From assembly GCA_035512995.1 (NCBI GenBank), contig DATKCY010000100.1:1-10288 (forward strand): 10,288 nucleotides of DNA, in the 5' to 3' direction. Source of the stretch: Thermohalobaculum sp035512995. Lineage in GTDB: Bacteria > Pseudomonadota > Alphaproteobacteria > Rhodobacterales > Rhodobacteraceae. Shown here piece by piece: positions 6,604 through 10,288 of the stretch. The notes under the pieces are model-generated. The model searched no databases. It was not told the origin of the DNA and saw only the letters and a list, made by a program, of their open reading frames with translations. The position numbers and the translations under genes are program-made. How positions within the stretch are numbered: position 1 is the stretch's first letter; every line of letters starts with the position of its first letter.

Positions 6604-7007
6604 GCGGGATCTCCGGCCGGTCGCCCCTCCGCGGCCTCGCGGTCGGCCTCGGCCTCCTCCTCGGCCTCGTCCTCCACCTCGGCCTCGGCGAGCTTGTCCA
6701 TGTCGAGCGTGTCGTGCGTCTCCCCGACGGTCAGCGCCACGCGCAGGAGCAGCACGGTCGTGCCGAAATTGATCACGATCGCCGTCAGCGCCAGCGCCTG
6801 CACCAGCGGGTCGGAGACCAGCTCGATCGTCCGGACCGGCAGGATCGGCGCCTCGCGCCCGTCGAGGGCCGGGGCCATCAGGAACAGGATCGCGGCGTTG
6901 CCGATCAGCAGCGTGCCGCCGACCAGCCGGAGCACGTCGCGGTGCGCCATCGCGTAGGTGCCGGTGCCGAAGAGCACGCCGATGACGAGGGCTGTCAGCA
7001 TGGTCAT
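6600..7007 (-). CDS. mrpC: Mrp-type cation/proton antiporter subunit C (MnhC/PhaC family, NuoK-like) with acidic tail
   Basis: This 135-residue protein has three hydrophobic helices (about 3-20, 26-46, 67-92). The clear family signature is DPLVQALALTAIVINFG (66-82), with LVGGTLLIGNAAILFLM (28-44) as the middle helix. The gene starts at the ATG at 7007, 4 nt after the mrpB stop, with a GGTGAG-like ribosome site. MrpC is the counterpart of NuoK and sits between the large channel subunits. Unusually, after helix 3 it carries about 38 extra residues; in 102-127 (LAEAEVEDEAEEEAEADREA core) most are Glu, Asp or Ala. Typical MrpC proteins end soon after the third helix at about 110-115 residues (family knowledge). 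The tail is probably cytoplasmic, and its function is unknown. Confidence 0.95.
   Translation of the reverse strand: MTMLTALVIGVLFGTGTYAMAHRDVLRLVGGTLLIGNAAILFLMAPALDGREAPILPVRTIELVSDPLVQALALTAIVINFGTTVLLLRVALTVGETHDTLDMDKLAEAEVEDEAEEEAEADREAAEGRPAGDPA
6611..6614 (-). promoter_or_regulatory. Ribosome binding site (GGAG) supporting the TTG start of mrpD
   Basis: GGAG lies 7 nt upstream of the TTG at 6603, inside the 3' end of mrpC. It supports initiation at the rare TTG codon that overlaps the mrpC stop, rather than at the next Met 45 codons downstream. Confidence 0.5.
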
Positions 7008-7011
7008 GGGC

Positions 7012-7431
7012 TCACCCGCTCCAGAAGGTCGGGAACAGGCGGTCGAGCGTGCTGACGACCGCGCCGTAGACCGTGAGCGCGATGCCGAGGTCGAGGAGCG
7101 CGGCCGTGTGCAGCTCGAGCACGCCGACCGTCCTCACCTCGGCGCCCGGCGGCGGCCAGTGCGTGACCGGGGGCAGGCCGAGCGCCAGCGGCCCGAGCGC
7201 CACCGCGAGCGCGACGACGAGCCCGCCGAGGAGGAACCAGCGCGACCAGCGTGCGGCCGTCCGCCGGCGCGCGTCACGGTAGTCGAGCGTCACGTATGCG
7301 AGCGCCGCGCCCACGCCCGCAACGGCCCCGGCGCTGAACCCGTCGCCGGCCTCGGCATAGCCCCGCGCCCAGAGCGCGAGCGCCGCCATCAGCGACAGCG
7401 GAAAGATCACGCGGGCGATTCCGCCGGTCAC
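7012..7431 (-). CDS. mrpB: Mrp-type cation/proton antiporter subunit B (MnhB/PhaB family)
   Basis: This 139-residue protein starts at the GTG at 7431, which overlaps the mrpA stop in GTGA; that frame is open further upstream, but there it only shadows mrpA. Helices are visible at about 5-21, 30-47, 66-86 and 104-128. Family hallmarks are RGYAEAGDGFSAGAVAGVGA (23-42), equivalent to the usual RGH--PGGGF-GG, and LELHTAALLDLGIALTVYG (105-123). By family knowledge the MnhB domain is an integral membrane part of the complex; in rhizobial Pha systems it is fused to subunit A, but here it is separate. Spacing to mrpC is 4 nt. The residue pattern GDGF instead of GGGF is a modest departure from the common form. 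Confidence 0.95.
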   Translation of the reverse strand: MTGGIARVIFPLSLMAALALWARGYAEAGDGFSAGAVAGVGAALAYVTLDYRDARRRTAARWSRWFLLGGLVVALAVALGPLALGLPPVTHWPPPGAEVRTVGVLELHTAALLDLGIALTVYGAVVSTLDRLFPTFWSG

Positions 7432-9692
7432 GCGGTGCGCCCCGCCCAGATCGCGACGGCGCCGGTGATCGCGATGACCAGCACCGTGATCTCGCCGGCC
7501 GTGTCGAAGCCGCGGAAGTCGGCGAGGATCACGGTCACCACGTCCTTGCCGTGCGCCTTCTCGGTCAGGTTCACGTAGGCGCCGGTGTTCGACTGGGCCG
7601 ACGGCCACGAGAGGGCGACCCACGCGGTCGCGGCCGCGGCGACGCCGGCGAGCGCGCCGACGACCACGGCACCCCGCATGCGCGCCTGGGCCCGCGCCGC
7701 GATCAGCACCTCGTGGCGCATGTGCGAGAGCGAGGCGATGAAAAGGAGCGTCAGCATCGCCTCGACCAGCGCCAGCACCAGCGCGACGTCCGGCGCATGG
7801 GCGAGCGCGAAGGCGAAGGAGAGGCTGAGGCCGACGAAGGACAGGAGCAGCACGAAGGCCAGGTGCCCGACCGGCAGGACCGCGACGGGCGCCGCGACGG
7901 CCGCGACGAGGAGCGCCGCGGCGAGCGGCAGGTCAGCGGCCTCGAAATCTCCGACATCGGGCCGGCGCCCGTCGGCCCAGAGCCCGAGCAGCACGATCGC
8001 CGCGGTCACGAGGAAGACGGCCGTCAGCCGGTCGCGGGCGCCGCGCACCTCGCGCCCGTGGACGAAGTCGGAGAGCGCCGCCGCGGCGGCCGACGCCCGC
8101 GCGGTCAGCGCCGCGGGTCCCGCGATCCCGGCCAGCCGGCCGAGCCCCGCCCAGAGCGGCCCGAGCCGGCCGTGGACGAGCCAGAGCAGCGCCCCGCCCG
8201 CCCAGCCGGCCAGGGTGAGCGCGAGGTCGGGCGTCAGCCCGCCGGGGTAGCGGAGGTGGAACGCCTGCTCCTCGCCCGCGACATGGGCGGCGGCGTCGGC
8301 GAAGACGGGCGCGAGCGGCGCCGGCCAGACCCCGCCGAGGACCGCGAGGACGCCGAGCGCCGCGATCGGCCAGACCAGCATCGGCGCCGGCCGCTCCGCC
8401 GGGCGGGCCGGACCGCCGAAGATGCCGAACCAGAAGCGCGCGAGATAGGCGAGCGTCAGCCCGACCGCGAGCGTCGCCAGCGCGGCCGCGAGCGGCCCGT
8501 GCTCCAGCGCCGCCTTCAGCAGCACCTCGTCCTTGAAGAAGCCGATCGTCAGCGGCAGCCCCGCGACGGTCGCGACCGCGACCAGGCTCGCGACGCCGAG
8601 GACCGGCAGGGCGCGCATCAGCCCGCCGCTCCGCGACAGCCGCTCCTCGCCGGTCGCCTGCGTGACCGCGCCCGCGGTCATGAAGAGCGCGGCCTTGCCG
8701 AGACCGTGGGCGACGATGAAGAACGCGGCGCCGCCGATCCCCTCCGGGCCGCCCGCGCCGACGAGCACCAGCCCGTAGCCGTACTGCGCGATGGTCGAGT
8801 AGGCGAGCACGCGCTTGAAGCGGTCGGCGACGAGCGCGAAGAGCCCGCCCGCGACGATCGAGGCGAAGCCGAGCCAGAGCAGGCCGTCGAGCAGCCAGGG
8901 CGCGTCCACCAGCAGCGGCCGGATGCGGAGCAGAACGAAGACCCCCGCCGCGACCAGCGCCGCCGAGTGCAGATAGGCCGAGACCGGGGTCGGCGCTGCC
9001 ATCGCGCGCGGCAGCCAGAAGTGCAGCGGCACTTGCGCGCTCTTGGCCAGCACGCCGAGCGCGAGGCAGACCCGGGCCGAGTCGGGCACCGCCTCGAGCA
9101 CGGCCCGCTCGCGCAGCGTCGAGAGGTCGGTCGTGCCCGCCTCCGCCGCGACGATCACGAGCCCCGCGAGGAACAGGAGCGAGCTGCCGCCGGTCAGCAC
9201 CAGCGCGAGCCGCGCCGCCTCCCGCGCCTCGCGGTCCTGGTCGAAGCGGATCAGCAGGAACGAGACGAGGGCCGTCAGCTCGAGCGCGAGGAAGATCAGC
9301 AGGAGGTCCTGCGCGAGCATCAGCAGCACCATCGCCAGCGCGAAGCCCAGCATCAGCGCGCCGAACGGGGCGACGCCCTCGAGCCCCCTGCCCTCCTCGG
9401 CCAGGTGCGCCGGCAGATAGGCGGTCGCGTAGACGAGCACCGGCACCGCCATGCCGGCCGCGTAGAGGGCGAGCGGCGTGCCGAGCGGGTCCATCGCGAG
9501 CGCGAAGCGGCTGCCGAGCGGCGCGTACCAGCCGAGGTCGAGCTCGAGCGGATGCGCCCAGGCGGAGGCGGCCAGCACCGCCGTCATCGCGGCCGCAGCC
9601 GCGGCCACCGCCCACCCCGCGAGCCGCGGCCGCCACGCCTCGGCCGCCACGGCGGCGACGACCGGCAGGATCAGGAGGACAGCGACCAGCAT
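7428..9692 (-). CDS. mrpA: Mrp-type cation/proton antiporter subunit A (MnhA/PhaA family, NuoL-like)
   Basis: This 754-residue protein is the largest subunit and the first gene of the operon. Residues about 60-425 form the complex-I-like antiporter core: FLALELTA (134-141) with E138, LAKSAQVPLHFWLP (215-228) with K217, AAPTPVSAYLHSA (232-244), RFKRVLAYSTIAQYGY (291-306) with K294, VAHGLGKAALF (327-337) with H329 and K333, and GFFKDE (384-389) with K387. The C-terminal part has a DUF4040-like segment, HAPDVALVLALVEA (632-645), with D635 and E644. It ends in an MrpA-specific region with NTGAYVN (702-708) and DFRGFDTAGEITVL (725-738). LHSAALVAAGVF (241-252) has Ala248 where Mrp A proteins I recall usually carry Lys. 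I chose the ATG at 9692 because the protein then begins directly with a hydrophobic helix, as in homologues; upstream codons are Arg-rich and overlap the tRNA-derived repeat. No strong ribosome site precedes it. The protein acts in the inner membrane in Na+/H+ exchange. Confidence 0.96.
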   Translation of the reverse strand: MLVAVLLILPVVAAVAAEAWRPRLAGWAVAAAAAAMTAVLAASAWAHPLELDLGWYAPLGSRFALAMDPLGTPLALYAAGMAVPVLVYATAYLPAHLAEEGRGLEGVAPFGALMLGFALAMVLLMLAQDLLLIFLALELTALVSFLLIRFDQDREAREAARLALVLTGGSSLLFLAGLVIVAAEAGTTDLSTLRERAVLEAVPDSARVCLALGVLAKSAQVPLHFWLPRAMAAPTPVSAYLHSAALVAAGVFVLLRIRPLLVDAPWLLDGLLWLGFASIVAGGLFALVADRFKRVLAYSTIAQYGYGLVLVGAGGPEGIGGAAFFIVAHGLGKAALFMTAGAVTQATGEERLSRSGGLMRALPVLGVASLVAVATVAGLPLTIGFFKDEVLLKAALEHGPLAAALATLAVGLTLAYLARFWFGIFGGPARPAERPAPMLVWPIAALGVLAVLGGVWPAPLAPVFADAAAHVAGEEQAFHLRYPGGLTPDLALTLAGWAGGALLWLVHGRLGPLWAGLGRLAGIAGPAALTARASAAAAALSDFVHGREVRGARDRLTAVFLVTAAIVLLGLWADGRRPDVGDFEAADLPLAAALLVAAVAAPVAVLPVGHLAFVLLLSFVGLSLSFAFALAHAPDVALVLALVEAMLTLLFIASLSHMRHEVLIAARAQARMRGAVVVGALAGVAAAATAWVALSWPSAQSNTGAYVNLTEKAHGKDVVTVILADFRGFDTAGEITVLVIAITGAVAIWAGRTA

Positions 9693-9724
9693 CGGCGCCA
9701 CCGGCGGAGGAACATCGGTCCGGG

Positions 9725-9753
9725 ATGATGGCCCGGAGCCACGACTTTGACAG
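9725..9753 (-). promoter_or_regulatory. Weak candidate promoter for the mrp operon
   Basis: CTGTCA (9753-9748) and CATCAT (9730-9725) on the minus strand are separated by 17 nt; each matches four of six sigma-70 consensus bases. Transcription would start near 9718, leaving an mRNA leader of about 25 nt before the mrpA ATG. The operon could equally be read through from the tRNA. Confidence 0.3.
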
Positions 9754-9848
9754 GGGCGGCCTTGCCGCCGACGCCGGGACGTCGCCCGCACCAGCCGTCG
9801 GCGTCCGGCCCGGCGCGACCGCCGGCGCCGCCGGTCGATGGAGCGGGG

Positions 9849-9906
9849 TGGAGCGAGCAGCGGGATTCGAATTCGCACCAAGAGCTCTGGAAGGGACGCG
9901 CGCAAC
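9849..9906 (-). pseudogene. Degenerate tRNA-Gly 3'-half copy (distal)
   Basis: Ungapped alignment with the nearer copy (9850-9906 against 9980-10036) gives 44 matches in 57. It ends with a CCA and a changed acceptor strand, TGCTCGC. It keeps the T-loop TTCGAAT, but two T-stem pairs are broken (GCGAA facing CCCGC). No 5' half is present, so it cannot fold into a tRNA. The similarity to the nearer copy continues beyond the tRNA part into GGGACG-GCGCAAC, so the two arose as larger duplicated units. Confidence 0.7.
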
Positions 9907-9962
9907 CGGCGCGCTTCCACGCAAGGTCAACGGCCTGCGCCGCCATTGGCGCCAGCTTCGCA

Positions 9963-10021
9963 GTCGGAAGAAAATTTCTGGAGCGGGCAGCGGGAACCGA
10001 ACCCGCACGGCTAGCTTGGAA
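9963..10021 (-). repeat. 59-bp direct repeat: tRNA-Gly 3' half plus flank, copy 2
   Basis: This matches 10101-10159, at the intact tRNA gene, with only two differences in 59 positions by my count. The tRNA part (9979-10021) begins in the anticodon loop and runs through the T arm, acceptor strand, discriminator and CCA, then continues about 16 bp past the tRNA end. One difference changes the T-loop from TTCGATT to TTCGGTT, losing the nearly invariant A58, so this copy is not a functional tRNA. No 5' half is present. Confidence 0.9.
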
Positions 10022-10100
10022 AGGGACGTGCGCAACAGCCCAATAATCGCGCACCATCAGGCGGTTAGTCCGCGCCATCGGCTCGTTTTGCAGGCGATTT

Positions 10101-10159
10101 GTCGGACGAAAATTTCTGGAGCGGGCAGCGGGAATCGAACCCGCACGGCTAGCTTGGAA
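10101..10159 (-). repeat. 59-bp direct repeat, copy 1, within and downstream of the intact tRNA-Gly
   Basis: This is the partner of 9963-10021. It covers the intact tRNA from the anticodon loop to its CCA end plus 16 bp downstream. The identity stops abruptly inside the anticodon loop, a breakpoint often used by tyrosine-recombinase att sites in tRNA genes (established knowledge). The two copies are separated by only 79 bp. Confidence 0.9.
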
Positions 10160-10190
10160 GGCTAGAGCGCTACCATTACACCATGCCCGC
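10117..10190 (-). tRNA. tRNA-Gly (anticodon UCC), CCA encoded
   Basis: The 74-nt gene folds into a full cloverleaf: acceptor GCGGGCA with TGCCCGC, D stem GTGT with GCGC (two wobble pairs), loop AATGGTA, anticodon stem CTAGC with GCTAG, loop CTTCCAA (anticodon TCC at 10158-10156), variable CCGT, T stem GCGGG with CCCGC around TTCGATT, discriminator T and encoded CCA. It reads GGA and, by wobble, GGG glycine codons, which are frequent in so GC-rich a genome. It precedes the mrp operon on the same strand. Its 3' half is duplicated downstream. Confidence 0.97.
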
Positions 10191-10201
10191 AAGATATCTG
10201 C

Positions 10202-10230
10202 GACGTAGAGATTTGGGTTGAAGAGGTCAA
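10202..10230 (-). promoter_or_regulatory. Candidate promoter of tRNA-Gly
   Basis: TTGACC (10230-10225) and TACGTC (10207-10202) on the minus strand are separated by 17 nt. The -10 box ends 11 nt before the tRNA, leaving a very short 5' leader, as expected for a tRNA gene. The -35 is good and the -10 is weak. Confidence 0.45.
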
Positions 10231-10268
10231 GTTTTCCGGTGGAGGAGCTGGTCCGCAGCCGTCTTCGA

Positions 10269-10280
10269 AGCGGATCCGCT
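10269..10280. repeat. 12-bp perfect palindrome AGCGGATCCGCT upstream of the tRNA
   Basis: The sequence equals its own reverse complement. It has no loop and no T-run, so it is not a convincing terminator. It is close to the window edge, so its context cannot be judged, and chance is likely in such GC-rich DNA. Confidence 0.35.
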
Positions 10281-10288
10281 CTGGAACA

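Larger units (their letters stand above)
9693..10116. other. Leader between tRNA-Gly and mrpA: tRNA 3'-half repeats, no protein gene
   Basis: This 424-bp gap contains two partial tRNA-Gly copies and, next to mrpA, a weak promoter candidate. Reading frames cross it on both strands, but their peptides (for example GNRTRTASLE on one strand, ASRAGSIPAARSRN on the other) are the well-known spurious translations of tRNA sequence. Between 9754 and 9848 I see only GC-rich sequence with no recognisable element. Confidence 0.7.

Noticed and set aside
7551..9728. Open plus-strand frame of about 725 codons opposite mrpA
   Set aside because: Its product is an extremely Arg/Glu/Gln/His-rich low-complexity chain with no recognisable fold, and it is fully antisense to a well-conserved MrpA.
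9693..9920. A longer mrpA start up to 76 codons upstream
   Set aside because: The added residues are Arg-rich, overlap the degenerate tRNA copy and have no counterpart in MrpA proteins, which begin with a hydrophobic helix as this one does from 9692.
9671..10192. Frames through the tRNA region giving peptides such as GNRTRTASLE and ASRAGSIPAARSRN
   Set aside because: These are translations of tRNA-Gly and its partial copies, a familiar source of false protein annotations.

Overview
The window comes from a very GC-rich bacterium (well over 70 percent G+C by eye). The gene families and the tRNA point to a proteobacterium, most likely an alphaproteobacterium; that assignment is inference, and no single marker proves it. 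Every gene I can support lies on the minus strand, so transcription runs from high to low coordinates.

Region 1 (10288 down to about 9693) holds a complete tRNA-Gly(UCC) gene with an encoded CCA end and a plausible promoter. Downstream of it lie two partial copies of its 3' half. The nearer is almost identical to the tRNA's 3' half and its flank; the farther has diverged. They resemble attachment-site scars or tandem duplications. The rest of this leader has no credible protein gene and ends in a weak candidate promoter for the next operon.

Region 2 (9692 down to 4142) is a complete seven-gene Mrp-type (Mnh/Pha) cation/proton antiporter operon in the order mrpA-B-C-D-E-F-G. Four of the six junctions overlap by 4 bp (GTGA, TTGA, ATGA, ATGA), so the genes are probably translationally coupled. 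MrpA and MrpD are the large NuoL/M/N-like proton channels, MrpC is NuoK-like, and MrpB, E, F and G are small membrane subunits. Together they would exchange cytoplasmic Na+ (or another monovalent cation) for external H+. The complex looks divergent: a lysine I expect in one core helix is missing from both MrpA and MrpD, MrpE and MrpG lack their usual signature stretches, and MrpC has a long acidic tail.

Region 3 (4141 down to 3924) is a 218-bp intergenic stretch with an AT-rich island and a perfect 12-bp palindrome. It is the likely promoter region of the next unit.

Region 4 (3923 down to 1, running off the window) holds two genes, probably co-transcribed, of a surface-glycan or glycan-decoration locus. 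The first encodes a sulfotransferase-type protein with a long coiled coil. The second encodes a large multi-domain glycosyltransferase: a TOD1/MUCI70-like (DUF616) domain followed by a GT2 domain. The two proteins share a short WY-NPDV-DP-H-G-R-P type module, at the C-terminus of one and the N-terminus of the other. This suggests that they work on the same glycan or assemble together.

I did not find a clear defence system, CRISPR array, insertion sequence or intact mobile element. The observations most worth pursuing are the tRNA 3'-half repeats, the sulfotransferase/coiled-coil/shared-module architecture, and the divergent Mrp complex.
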